64,000 nt of DNA from Pinus tabuliformis (GCA_031772625.1 CM062808.1:477955655-478019654), one strand, 5' to 3'; counted from the first letter of the stretch, positions 34,878 to 45,466 are shown. Numbers and translations are program-made. The notes: a model not told the origin generated them from the letters alone.

Positions 34878-35984
34878 TGTTGATTTTGGATAGCATCGGA
34901 TGTACTCTAGCTCCAAAATTTTGTGGAGGGGTTAGAACACATGAGATCTCCAGAATCCATAAATCATTTGGAGAAATTCCACCCGGATGAGGATTTATTA
35001 AAATAATTAATTTTTTAATGGGTTCCTAAGTCTAAACTTAGGAAAATAAAAATATTAATATGTACTAATAAGAATATGGGTAAGAAGGTTCTAAGTGACG
35101 AGGATCAAGCATGTTTTAATCTTAGCCGTTGATTAGAGATTAGATCACGTTCGTTGATTCATCAACAAGAAAAATATAAGAGGAGGCTTGAGAGTCAGTT
35201 GGAGATACACCAAGAGCTCAAAGAGTTCGATTTTTCTGGGGCGTGGTTTGCTGAGAAAGTCATGGTAAGTGATTTGAGTTGCAGTGAGAAGGGCAGTTTG
35301 GCAGAGGGACTTCCGTTCAAGACTGAGGATACATAGCAGAGAGGCAAAGCAGCAGCAGGAGACACAACACAGCTCCAGATAGGGTGACGTAGAAGCTAGA
35401 GGGGCTGACATAGTTCCTTAGAGGCAGCGCTGGGGTTTTCTGTGGGGTAGAGAGAGAAGCAATTCAGCATATCAACTTCTGAGCAAGGGAGGCTCACTGG
35501 GAGGGTGACACAGCTCCTAGAGGAGGTGACGCAGTTCCAGCGCAGAGCTTGGAGCAACCATCATTGCCCAGCACTAGGAACAACAATTGTCATCTGTGGG
35601 GTTTGATCATCCAGTTGGTGGAATTGTCAAAATATCTGTCTCTGGAAAGAGGTACTTCTGCGAGGTTTATTCTTTGTTTAGTGAGCCGAATTTGGAACCC
35701 TAGTTGTATTTAGAAATCTGCTTAATAATAAAAACCCTCTATATGTTGCACCAGTTTTCCCTAATTGGGTTTTTCTGGGGACAATTGTCCAAAAATAATG
35801 GTGTCCCTTGTGTGGTTGCCTCAGTTTATTTCAGTTCATGATCTGTATGTATGTTTAGGTTGCAATAGTGATTTCATCGTTGTTTAAATATTTAAATAAC
35901 TTGTTGAATGTAAAGAACAAGTAGGAGATGATAAACTAGTGATTGGAGTAGGATTTATGATGTGTAGATTCAGAAATTCTCACA
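34878..35984 (+). repeat. 3' LTR of C
   Basis: Starts TGTTGATTTTGGATAGCATC and ends AGAAATTCTCACA. The start is nearly the same as the minus-strand LTR start of the pol-bearing Copia E (TGTTGATTTCTGCTAGCATC at 63047). Confidence 0.93.
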
Positions 35985-36800
35985 TGGACAGGGCCAAAGA
36001 GGCCATCAAGACTTTCTATAAGGGAAATGAATCGAAATATCTCCCAACATGGAAAATTATTATTCTAGGAGGGACAGGAAACTACATTCACCATTGCATG
36101 CAGTAGGAGCATATCTCAATCCGAACTTATTCTATAATGAGGGGTCTAGCATTCAAAGAGATCCCGAGGTGATGAGAGGTGTCATGATATGCATTGAGAA
36201 GATGTTCCCGGATCAAGATATTCAGGACAAAATCAACATACAATGAGATATGTACAAGGAAGCATCTGGCATGTTTGGATTCAGCTCAAGCCAATGTCTC
36301 AAGGACAAGAAAATGCCTTGTAAGTGAAAATTGTTAGAACTTAGCTTGTAATTTTGTTAGTTCTCTTTTATATGTTTGCCATTGCAAACTGATAATCTTT
36401 GTTTTTATTTTTTATAGCTCATTAGTGGATAGATTATGGCATTGAGGCACCACAATTACAAGAATTTGCCATCAGAGTTTTGAGTCAACCCTGTAGTGCT
36501 TCTTCTTGTGAGCGCAATTGGTCAGTGTTTGAGCACATCCACAGCAAAAAGAGAAACAGGTTGGAGCATGAGAGGTTGGAGAAGTTGGTTTTCATCTACT
36601 ACAACCTTCGAATGCTCACAAAACAAGTGCAACCAAAGGATACAGATCCAATTTTATTGGATACTATTGATTTAGAGTCTGATTGGGTTGTGGAGGAGGA
36701 GGCCCCTGATTTGAGTTGGCTTGATGAAGAGACTGAGGATCTCTCTAGTTTTCCATCTCAAATGGAGACTCCAAATACACCTGCCTCACAGTTGCTTTAG
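35985..36800 (+). pseudogene. K transposase, C-terminal part with hAT dimerisation domain
   Basis: After element C the transposase resumes with RAKEAIKTFYKGNESKYLP, then LHAVGAYLNPNLFYNEGSSI. A likely intron runs from GTAAGTG (36320) to TTTTATAG (36417), 98 bp. The next exon has WIDYGIEAPQLQEFAIRVLS, with an in-frame TAG at 36423-36425 just before it. The dimerisation signature is SCERNWSVFEHIHSKKRNRL and LVFIYYNLRM. It ends with an acidic tail and a stop at 36798-36800. Length and order fit plant hAT transposases of the DUF659 type. Confidence 0.92.
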
Positions 36801-37261
36801 CCTTCCGATGTTACCACTAGCTCCACGAGGGCTTATTGTAGGCGTGGTCGTCCATGAGTGATGAGACTCAAGATTGTTATGAGACAATCATTTATCATTT
36901 ATGACATATGTATTTGAATTTTGAACTTGCTGACATTTTTTATTTTAATTATGGAATCATGAGTCCTTTTCTTATTCAGTATCTAAATGTTTTGCTTACA
37001 AAAATCGAATATGTTATGTTGTACTTTTATAGATATGAGATGATGTTATGAATTATTGCATATATTGTGGTTTTTATAACTTATAAGGATTGGAATTGTC
37101 ATTAGTTTCTTTTTTGTGCTTAAAATTTACCATATTTTAAGTTTTTTTTTGTATTTTGACGAGTCTTATATGAGTCTTATAAGGGTCGTTCCCGAGTCTT
37201 ATACGAGTCGACGAGTCAATGTCGTGACGAGTCTTATATGAGTACGATTCATGCAACAATG
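36801..37261 (+). other. 3' untranslated and terminal region of K
   Basis: AT-rich, ending in repeated ACGAGTCTTATA/TATGAGTCTTATA words (37150-37245) and the terminal repeat. These are candidate transposase-binding repeats. No other gene. Confidence 0.7.
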
Positions 37262-37470
37262 GTCCAAAAATAGCAATGTTATTTGTGTGTGTGTGCATCT
37301 ATTCTTCCAACATTATTTTTCTTCCGCAGTATTGTATTTGTGAAGGCTACAGTGTATTGGTTTCAATATTTACCGTAGGAAGAAGTAAATAATTTGTTTA
37401 AGTTTATTTAACAAATAGAAGAAACTTAATCAGTTTCTACAATAGGATTTAGGGTTTCTGAATTTTCACA

Positions 37471-38097
37471 ATTAATTAATCAATATTAATTAATTCAAGG
37501 CGTGAATCATCTAGAAACTCACATCGATTGATCTAGGGAGGATCCTAGCCATTGATTAAGTTTTAACCTTGGTCGTTGGTTCTATAAGAGGAGGTCAATG
37601 TGTCGATAGAGAAGACATTTGAGAGGTTCGATTTTTGAGCAGATTGATTTCCAGAGTAGCAGCATTCAATTGCCAAAGAGAAATCTAGTGAGATTGAAGC
37701 AGTTACAGAGGTGTAGAGACAGTGAAGCAGGAGGAAGGTTTCCAAATCTAGTGAGTGCATTTGCAGAGAGGCAAGGAGCCACAGAGAGGCTGACACTAGG
37801 GCAGCGCAGTAGCCTCTAGAGGCAAAGTTGATTTGTTGGCATAGATTGACGTTTTCAGTTCGAGAGGCCAGGAAGGAATCCCAGAGTGTCAGAGAAGCGT
37901 ATTTTTGGGCAGTAGAAGGCAGAACGATTTCATGAGAGTCCAGTCTAAGGCTAGACGTCCCCCAACTACGCAGAGCAGTGCAAAGGCTCAGAGGGACGAA
38001 ATTTTGAAGGCATGTTGTGCCGGGAGATTGCCTGTGGGTCGAGGAAAATTCCTCTCTAGATTTTTCCCAATATTTCTTTGTAGGATTGCTAGTTTCA

Positions 38098-38147
<50 letters not shown>

Positions 38148-38490
38148 TTTTTGTCACGACCTCGACGGAACCTTGTTAGGGAATGAATTATACACAGTAC
38201 TTCGGTGGCTAATTTCACTGCTGCATAGTAATAAAACCCTCAACTGCTGCACCGGTTTTCCCAAGTTGGGTTTTTCCAGGGACTATTGCCCAAAAATAAC
38301 TGTGTTATTTTGTGTGTGTGCTAGTATTTCTTCTAGCGTTTATTATTCCATAGTTTTATTTGTGTATGTTGTAGTGTGCTTTAGTCAGTATTTGTCGGAG
38401 CAAACAACAAATAAATTGTTAAATAAAATTAACAATTAGGAGAATAATTTCCAGTTGTTGCAATAGGATTCTAGTTTTGAATTTTTCACA
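37471..38490 (+). repeat. 3' LTR of A, second part
   Basis: Continues A's LTR from ATTAATTAATCAATATTAATT, matching 21435 onward of the 5' LTR, and ends ATTTTTCACA at 38490 before the TTGAG duplication. Near 38100-38215 it contains extra sequence not found in the 5' LTR. Confidence 0.9.
38099..38146. repeat. (TA)n microsatellite in the 3' LTR of A
   Basis: About 48 bases of uninterrupted TA. It is followed by about 65 bases (GCTTTTTGTCACGACC...) that the 5' LTR of A lacks. A microsatellite-borne insertion or local gene conversion after A inserted. Confidence 0.9.
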
Positions 38491-38495
38491 TTGAG

Positions 38496-39448
38496 TACAT
38501 GCAAACTATAGTTCTTCAAATGATGGAGCTTCTTTCCAACTATTGATACTAGCTGCAAAGGCATTCCATGATTTGGGAAAACCTAAAATAGTTGATATTA
38601 CAAGTTCCTCATCAAGGATAAATTCATCAATTGCTTGGAGTTCATCTCTTACATGAGAGATTTTCACAAAAAATGAAGATACCATCATATCATCCTTTGA
38701 AATTTTGATAGTTCGAAGCTCATTCTTTAAGCTTGCAACTTGGCCAATATTTTTTATTGCGAATAGTTTGGAGAGATATTCATACATTTTCTCCAAGGTA
38801 CCTTGAGTGGATATATGGGGAATCAGATTGTCCTTGATTGAATCCACAATGAGGCTCATGGCTAAAATAACTCTCTTTGAATTTTTCTTTTCCAGCATCA
38901 TCAGTGGGTTCTTTAATTTTACCTTGCACAAGATCCAAGGCTTTGTTTCTAGCAAGGATAAGATCCATTCTTGTCTTCCAAGCTCTAAAATTGAAGCTCT
39001 TTGAAGCTTATTTTCTGATTTCATTGAAGATGTTATTGGAGCACTTGTTAATGTCATTCTCCTAGATCTTTTGTAGACTTTTGTAAGTCTCTTTTCCTTT
39101 TGATGATAATCCCAAGGTGCTGGTTACTCCTCCTTTATTGATACTTTAAAGGTTCTTGATACTTCTTCAAACTTACTTCAAAGATGGATCAAGACTTTAG
39201 AGAGAGACTCTTCTTTTAAGATAATGATAAATGATGTCTTCCAAAAAGTTTCCAAGATGCTCTTCAAGGAGATCTTTCAAGATGCTTCTTCCAAGATGTC
39301 TTCAAAATGTATTTTCCCAAGTAACCTTTCTTCAAGATGAATGGTGAACTTTATTTTCTAAGAACCTCCTTTTATATCCTTCCTTGTATGATTAGAGCAA
39401 AAGGTCTTCAAGCTGCCTTTTTCCTTCTTCACCTTAGCTTTGATACCA
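38496..39448 (-). pseudogene. gag: 5' part of D Gag (UBN2), leader and primer site
   Basis: Start MTLTSAPITSSMKSENKLQR at 39057 on the minus strand. UBN2-like blocks follow: AMSLIVDSIKDNLIPHIST, TLEKMYEYLSKLFAIKN, SLKNELRTIKISKDDMM, FFVKISHVRDELQAI and ISTILGFPKSWNAFAASINS. These are classic Copia Gag blocks. Gag continues past the inserted element A at 21262 downward. The primer site lies just above, at about 39435-39448. Fossil. Confidence 0.9.
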
Positions 39449-40616
39449 TGTTAGAAAATCAAAAGGCAGAAAATATTTTCTTACTTTGATAATAGTTTGT
39501 GATAATTTTAATTTATGTTGTCTTCTTTTATCTTCTCTTCATCAAGAAACTATCAAATCAAAAGAACATGAAGATCACAAGAACAATAGAACACAGTATG
39601 TAGGCTCTCAGCTAGGGCAAAACCCCTTTCTAGGGGAAAACCCAATCAAAATCTTCTTTTATTTATAGAACCAAATCAAAATGAGACAACCAATACCTAA
39701 CTAGGACATGCACCAAACAATAAGTCAACCCTCCAAAAAATCTTTCTTCCTTAAAGAGTCAAAGTCTTTCTTCTAAATTCCTTCTTTAAATAGTCAATGT
39801 CTTTCTCCCAAGAGTCAAATTCTTCTTGAGGGTGTCTCTTTCAGCAAGTCAAAGTCTTCTTTAAAGTGTCTTCAAAGAGTCAAAGTCTTTCCTTCAAATT
39901 CTTCTTTAAAGTGTCTTCAAAGAGTCAAAGTCCTTCCTTCAAAGTCTTCAAGGTGCCTCCTTCAACTAGTCAAAGTCTTTCTTCAAGGAGTCAAAGTCAT
40001 CAATAGTTAAAGTCCTTCAGATCTGCGATAGTCAATAGTCAAAGTCCTTTCAATCTGCAATAGTCAAAATTTTGGCTTTTTGCTTCAGGTCTGCAACTTG
40101 GCCTGCAATCTTCAGCCCTGCAATTCGTACAAATCCCAAGCCAAGAAACTTCTGCACGTGTGAGCTAGTTTAGGTCAGATTTAGGGCTTCTCTTTTGCTT
40201 GGATTCCTCTCTTGTCTACTAGCCTTCGCTCTTGATTTGCTTATGTTTTTAGGTGCAGATGAACTTGAGTTGATGGAGGTCACAATAGGTTGAATTCTCC
40301 TCTAATATGTACTCATCTTGAGTGATTGAATGGGCTTCTTCTGAGCCAACTTAACTCGCAGTGCTGACTTGGTGTTGGGAGTCCAAAAATGACATTTTAA
40401 AATCAGATTTAATATACCTTTCTTGTTACAGTGTGCCCATAAGGCTCTTTTACAATTTACAAGGACAAAATTGACTCAATAAACTATAGAGCATGAAGAA
40501 CATGCTTGACCTATTTGACAAAAAGAAATAGAGCATGAAGCCCATGCTTTTGTTTTGTTTTTACAATATATATTCAATATCAATTATGAAGACTGAGCAT
40601 AGTTACCTTTCCAACA
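39449..40616 (-). repeat. 5' LTR of D
   Basis: Pairs with 17838-18959, about 45 bp longer because its internal AGTCAAAGTCTTTC array (39750-40060) has more units. Ends with CCAACA before CATGG. Confidence 0.92.
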
Positions 40617-41234
40617 CATGGGAGGGCATGTCTCATCTTCTAGCCCTCATTGATGGAGCATCAACTTGATCTTGAGCCACTTGGAGACCCATGAGACCCA
40701 TTTGGAGCCCACAAAACCCAAATAGGGGTTTGGACATGTTTTGCAGCATATGGAGGGCATGTCCCTCTTCATCATCATTTTTTAGGTCCTCTCCCACACT
40801 TTGAGCACAAGAGGCCTCAACGCTAGCATTGGAGAGCACCTTGCATGGATGATGTGGGCTAAAGGAGAAAAAAAATAATGATTAATGTTTAAGCTATCTT
40901 GGTTGGCTTGTAACCAAGGGTTTGTCACCTTATTTTGACACTTTAGGGGCTTGTTCATTAGAAATTCGAACTACTAGCTCTTGTATAAATACATGAGACT
41001 TAGTCTCATTGCAAACCATCATCACTTGGATTTTCGGCCTAGGAAGAGAATTCAGACTTACAATTTGTGGAATGTTTTGGAGTTTTATGAATGAATTTTG
41101 ATGTTTGGATATTTTCGCTATCTCTCTTGGAGCTTCTTTTTGGCATTGTGATGGATGGATATATTCTTCATTGTCGTGCAAGTGTTATTTAATGCTATAT
41201 TTTTTATTTGATTAATGTCTAATGCATGGAATAT
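40617..41234. other. No gene recognised; right flank of the nest
   Basis: The target duplication CATGG, then about 600 bases without a recognisable gene. GGAGGGCATGTC occurs twice (near 40622 and 40751). The minus-strand frame of 68 codons here has no known relatives that I can name. Confidence 0.4.
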
Positions 41235-43624
41235 TGATCCGGAGATCAAAAATAGGCTCAAAAATTAAAATGCTTAGAATCTCCCGAAATTGGCGTCAAG
41301 TCGTAGTTTTCATCATCTTGATTCCAACGACTCTTGAATCACTTCAATCTGATGTTGTATGAAGAAGTTATGACGTTCTGAAGTTTTTGACCAACAACTG
41401 AAAAGTCAACATCAGGGTTGACTAGGCTGCTAACTGGATAGTCCGTATAGCTGACGTCATCAGTTGACTGTGCAGGGTACGTGTTAGATGGGCCAATCCC
41501 GTGATGACACGTGGCATCATCACACAGGGTATAAGTGGTGCAGTTTGGTTGGTTGTTAAGTTTGAGGTGGCCCAATCAGAGGCCACCACGTGGCCCAATG
41601 AGAGGGCACCATGTGGCACCCTGTGGTTGGACAAAATTTTTATATAATCCCGAAGGCCTTGGTGGTTCGACCCCTTGGCTTGCCCTGTAGCAACTTCGCA
41701 CCCAGCTATCACACCATCACACAAGTTCTTAACCCATACAAGGCACAGTTTATATTTAATGTCATATTGTTTGGCGGTTGGGAGGAGGGGTCGGGCGGCT
41801 AGCCCCAGCCAATGTTTTTAAAACCGGAACCGGCCACCGGACCAGTCCACCTAATGAACCGGTTTACCGACCGAAACCAGTCTAACCGGGATTGGTTTGG
41901 TCTAAACGAACCGGTTTTAAAAAAATACATTAGATAATTAATTTTTAATGAAACAAAACTATTTTTAAGATGTAAAACCATGATTCCAAGCCAATAGAGA
42001 CAAAATATGCAAAGTTTGCTCATTTATATACCATGTAAAGGTGAATATATCAAAACACATTTACTTCCCCCCAAAACCCCTAAACCACAGTCAAAATCCG
42101 CCTTTTTGCACCGTCATTACTTGTATTGCTATGGTTTAAGAGCTGACCATTATTTTAAATTAGTTTAGGTGACTAAGGTTGATGTAAGCACTGATGTGGG
42201 GTCCCATAACCACCTCATGGATGGAGACTGGAATAAATAGTCCTTGTTTATGGGGCCCCCAGCCCTAGGTCAATTTACCACCATACAACCCACCACGTAG
42301 GGGGACATTAGTGGGGCTAGGCACTTGGCCCTAGCCCCCAGACCTATTGAACTCCACAAGATCATAGTGGAGAGTTAGCGGGTGGGGTGGGGCACTTGGC
42401 CTTAGCGCCCGTCCCATCAACACCCATGCAACCGGGCAGAGCACTTGGAGGAGAGGGCAGGGTTGTAAGTCTTGGCCCATGGTCACGACCGACCATGTTG
42501 CTACCCACACGACCACAGGCAGAGGCCTAGCTAGTGGGGGCAAGCAGTTGGCCCTCGACCATATGCCACCATGTGATGACATGGCAAAGGAACGAGAGTT
42601 AAACGAGCGGGGGCAGACAGTTGGCCCCGACCCCCGGCCCTATGGGTGCCACGTGACCCTAATCTAGTGCATAGGAGTTATTGGCGAAATTAAAGAGGCA
42701 AAAAATTGCACTTTTTGCGGCGGGAATCCTGTCGATCTCGGGAAAAATTGTTGCTCAGCACACTGTGTAAAGGGTGAAATCATCGCGCAATTAGCAAATT
42801 TTTCCAATTTGCAGGATAGATAATAGAGCTTGGCTTGGAGAAGCATATCTTGCTCAATTTTTAACCTTTTTGAGCTCAAAAAGAGCCTAGATGGGGGTTT
42901 TTTAGTGTCTTAGACTCAATGGCAGCCTTAGTTTCTGATTTGAGCACTTTATGATGGAATTTTTGCAGAATCAAGTCTTTTAGTGCTAGAGGCAGAGACA
43001 GATTTGAAGCAGTATGGAGGCATATTTGAGAACCTAGTTAGAGGTTTTCCAGCTTTCCTGTTTCATCTATAGCAGCTGTTACTTCAATAGAGAAGCTCTA
43101 TTCAGTCTTTTCTCAATGTGTTAAGGAGAGAAGCCCTTTTTAATTCTTCATTGTGAAGGAGTTGCATGTTTATGCTTTTTGATTTCACGTAGAGTACAAG
43201 GACCTATTGGGTGTGAGTCCTTTTTATGTTGACATTTTCATGAATTGTTGTAGGGAGTCATCTTTCTGAGCGAGAATTCTTTGTAGGAGAACATTTCTTT
43301 GTAGTAGAAACAAGCCACTCTAGTGTCAACAAGTTGTATGTACTCATTTACTGCTAAATCAATATAGCAGTCTAGCTATTGGAGCAGGCCCAGAGACGTA
43401 GTCGAGGAGGGGTGAACTCCGTCATCAAATGCTTGTTTCTTCTCTTCATGTTTATCGTCTTGTGGTGCATATGAATCTGTTTCTCTTTTAAGTTCATGTG
43501 AAAACTTAACTCTTGAAGAGGTTGTGAAACTTATTTTACCTTGAAAGACCCATTTTGTTAAGTTGCAAAGTGTCAGAGGATGGTCAGTTTTTGTTAAGAG
43601 GAACTTTCCTCCATTTTTAGATCA
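41235..43624 (+). repeat. 5' LTR of J (2.4 kb, including a 0.45-kb insertion)
   Basis: GC-rich in 42250-42660, with repeated GGGGC..GCACTTGGCCCTAGCCCC blocks. The last 600 bases have leader-like features (CAATATAGCAGTCTAGCTATT, then GAGCAGGCCCAGAGACG). Aligned with 45589-46425, it contains an extra segment at 41810-42255. Confidence 0.8.
41810..42255. mobile_element. About 446-bp insertion in the 5' LTR of J, hAT-like left end
   Basis: Absent from the 3' LTR. The left edge CAATGTTTTTAAAACCGG resembles plant hAT ends. GCCCCAGC (41802-41809) and CCCCCAGC (42256-42263) look like an 8-bp duplication with one mismatch. The right edge does not mirror the left, so the class stays open. Confidence 0.45.
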
Positions 43625-43660
43625 GATGGTATCAGAGCAATTTCTGACCAAGTTGCATGT

Positions 43661-44829
43661 ATGGGCAAGAAACGGAAGCGTGAAAGACTCCAAGAGTTGG
43701 AGGAGATTAATCTATCTCTTCAAACAGAGAATGTTGAGCTGAGGATATTGCTTGAAATTGCAGAGGAGAAAAGGCAAATGCGCCTACAGTTGCAACATGT
43801 AGTGTAGGAATAGCTTGGTGAGAGTTCCATTTCGAAAGTAGCAAATAATCCCTCCAAGATGAAGCCAATTTGTGGGCATGGTTCGTACACGGGATATGGA
43901 CCTTATGTTTAGAATGATTCTTGTGAGTTTTGTCAGCATTTGAAAGATTCTCCTTATGTTCCAGTTGGTAAAAGTGGTTGGATTGAGTCATCATTGACAT
44001 CTTCATCAACATATGAAAGATAAAAGATGGGTGATATGCCAAAGGAGGTAATTAGCATTTCTAGTTCTACTCCTTCAGCTAATGTTGATAACACATCTTT
44101 TGCAGCCTTTGAAAAACATACCAAAGGTATTGGTATGAAGCTTTTAACTCAGATGGGTTATGAAGGAAGAAGCCTCAGGGTCAATTGCCAAGTTATCACT
44201 AATCCTATTGAGGTGAAGGAACAACTATGATATGAAGGATTGGGTTATGGCCATGGAGAAATTGGAGAGTGCTCTAAAATTATTGAGGAAAAGAAATCAT
44301 CAAGTGATGATATGTCACACCATGATGGTAGTGATGATGGAAAATTGTCTCCAAAGAGAGATGAATGTTCCAAGGGACATGCAAAGTCCAGTCCTCATCG
44401 TCAAAGTCACAACCCAAAGGACATGTATAAGTGTCATGGGGATTTTAGAAATGTTGGTGATTTTGATTATTTATGGGAAAAGTTTCCTTGCACATTTTGT
44501 GATGCAGCTGACCATTGTGTGGCTGATTATGAGCAACGTAAGGTGATGGTCAAAAGAATGGATCAAATCCTTGGGACAAAGCATGAGGAATCTCTCCCTG
44601 TTATGAAGACTTCCTTGTCAATGGGCAAGCGAAATCATTTTTGTACCCATTGTAGCATGAATGGGCATTGAATTGAAAAGTGTTGGAAACTCCATCCGGA
44701 ACTTTGTCCCAAGGACAAAGAGGTCATGCGATCCTTTGCAAAGAAAGCAACAGGTGGAAAAGTGGAAACTGGTGTAGTTCCTAAAGCAGCCTTCAAAGCA
44801 GAGTGGGTGCAAAAAGAGAACCCATAAGC
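43661..44829 (+). pseudogene. J gag-like frame: coiled coil, G-patch, Cys/His fingers
   Basis: Parts in order. A basic start (MGKKRKRERLQELEEI) leads into a Leu/Glu-rich coiled-coil-like stretch (43661-43806). A clear G-patch follows near 44110-44260: FEKHTKGIGMKLLTQMGYEG, then NCQVITNPIEV, closest in wording to the TFIP11/STIP-type G-patch. Then an acidic/Ser linker, a CX2CX4H finger (FPCTFCDAADH), and near 44640-44705 a knuckle CTHCSMNGH with C at the fourth following position and WKLHPELC, a Copia-like nucleocapsid style. G-patches bind RNA or RNA helicases. Fossil, several breaks. Confidence 0.75.
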
Positions 44830-45139
44830 CTGGGATAGGCAAAGAATGGGTAGACTATTTTGTACAGTTTGCTTGCTTTGTAAAATTGTAAATACTTGTT
44901 GTATATTCCCGTTTGGGTACTTTGTAAAGTGAAGTCATGTAAAATCACTTATCTGCAACAAGTGTGTTTTCTTTGGCATGTTATGTTATTTTGGCTTGAT
45001 GATGAGTCCAATTGTTTGGGACTTTTGGGATGAGCATTTGTATTTCATCCAATATGTCTACAATTGTGTCAAGCACTCACTTATACAAGTATTTCGATGT
45101 GAAGCTTGTTTTTGAATTTGATATTTGGTAAAGATTGTG

Positions 45140-45466
45140 TAGAAGATGACCATAGTAATGTGGAAAAAGCCAAGTATGTCATTGTACAAGTGCAGCTTGA
45201 GGACAACAAAGAAAAGTATGAATCAATGCATGGCAAGCATTGAGTTGCTTCTGATTTCCAGGTGGAAGATCAAGTTTGTCTTCAGCAAAGAGAGAATTCA
45301 AGGAGAAGTTTGTTTGAGCCAAAGAAAGATGGTTTTGGAGAGAATGTTCAGATTCCATCCATCGAAGTTTTAGTTCTTTCATACTTAGAAGAACTGCAGC
45401 AAGCCACAATTCTTGACAGGAAGATAAGGACTTTACACAACAACAAGGTGGAGTACCTTGATTAGA
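45140..45466 (+). pseudogene. Short coding relic before the polypurine tract of J
   Basis: A stretch with YVIVQVQLEDNKEKYESMHG, then DFQVEDQVCLQQRENSRRS and SKERIQGE in an overlapping frame. The wording recalls the C-terminal (GPY/F-like) end of Ty3 integrases, where VGD-V-L is typical. If so, J descends from a full Ty3 element that lost pol. Weak evidence; fossil. Confidence 0.35.

Larger units (their letters stand above)
31719..35984 (+). mobile_element. Element C: gag-only LTR element inserted in the K transposase
   Basis: LTRs at 31719-32827 and 34878-35984 (about 1.11 kb each). The exact target duplication TGGAC lies at 31714-31718 and 35985-35989. Primer site TGGAATCAGAGCA at 32828, polypurine tract CTAAGAGGGAG before 34878, internal part 2.05 kb with Gag only. 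By eye about 15 of the first 250 LTR bases differ, so by that count it is younger than D, in agreement with its place at the innermost level. Not interrupted by anything, but Gag has several breaks. Fossil. Confidence 0.94.
28393..37261 (+). mobile_element. K: hAT DNA transposon with transposase remains, inserted in B
   Basis: The ends are CAGTGAAGCATGAC on the left and, reverse-complemented, CATTGTTGCATGAATCG on the right. The 8-bp target duplication GTCCAAAA (28385-28392, 37262-37269) is exact. Subterminal blocks carry many AGACC/ACCCGT words on the left and GAGTCTTATA words on the right. Without the inserted solo LTR L and element C, and one duplication copy each, K is about 3.5 kb, a normal size for an autonomous hAT. 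The transposase (30355-31718 and 35985-36800) has BED, DUF659 and dimerisation parts but is damaged, so K is dead. Confidence 0.93.
24502..37470 (+). mobile_element. Element B: gag-only LTR element inserted in the 3' LTR of A
   Basis: The 5' LTR is 24502-25605 and the primer-site relic TCGTATCAGAGC is at 25606. The internal part is 25606-27467, with polypurine tract AAGAGGGAG before 27468. The 3' LTR is 27468-28392, resuming at 37270-37470 after the hAT element K. The flanks TTTAA (24497-24501) and ATTAA (37471-37475) match at four of five bases, and A's LTR resumes at exactly this point. Same subfamily as A (LTR start, primer site, Gag). Fossil with several breaks. Confidence 0.9.
21263..38490 (+). 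mobile_element. Element A: gag-only (TR-GAG type) LTR element inserted in D
   Basis: The 5' LTR is 21263-22449 (starts TGTTAGTTTTTGTAGCATCG, ends TTTTCACA), the primer site is TGGTATTAGAGC (22450), and the internal part is 22450-24323. The polypurine tract TAAGAGGGAG is followed by the 3' LTR at 24324-24501, which resumes at 37471-38490 after the nested element B. The target duplication TTGAG (21258-21262 and 38491-38495) is exact. The internal part of about 1.9 kb carries Gag only, which ends naturally before a CAG-rich non-coding tail. Fossil with a handful of breaks. Confidence 0.92.
17838..40616 (-). mobile_element. Element D: gag-type Copia-like LTR element, outermost shell of the nest
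   Basis: The LTRs at 17838-18959 (3') and 39449-40616 (5') begin TGTTAGAAAATC and end TTTCCAACA. The target duplication CATGG at 17833-17837 and 40617-40621 is exact. On the minus strand, the primer site CATGGTATCAAAGC lies next to 39449 and the polypurine tract GTTAGGAGGGA follows 18959. Without the inserted A, the internal part is only about 3.3 kb and holds a UBN2-type Gag and a zinc knuckle but no pol, so D too is gag-only. By eye about 16 of the first 205 LTR bases differ, making it the oldest of the nest, as the stacking requires. Broken fossil, several breaks plus the insertion. Confidence 0.9.

Noticed and set aside
38017-38439. 140-codon frame with an Ile-Tyr repeat
   Set aside because: The repeat is the translation of the (TA)n microsatellite in an LTR.
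42331-42582. Minus-strand frame in the GC-rich part of J's LTR (and its partner at 46232-46474)
   Set aside because: The two copies are LTR sequence; their frames are not kept alike and contain no known motif.
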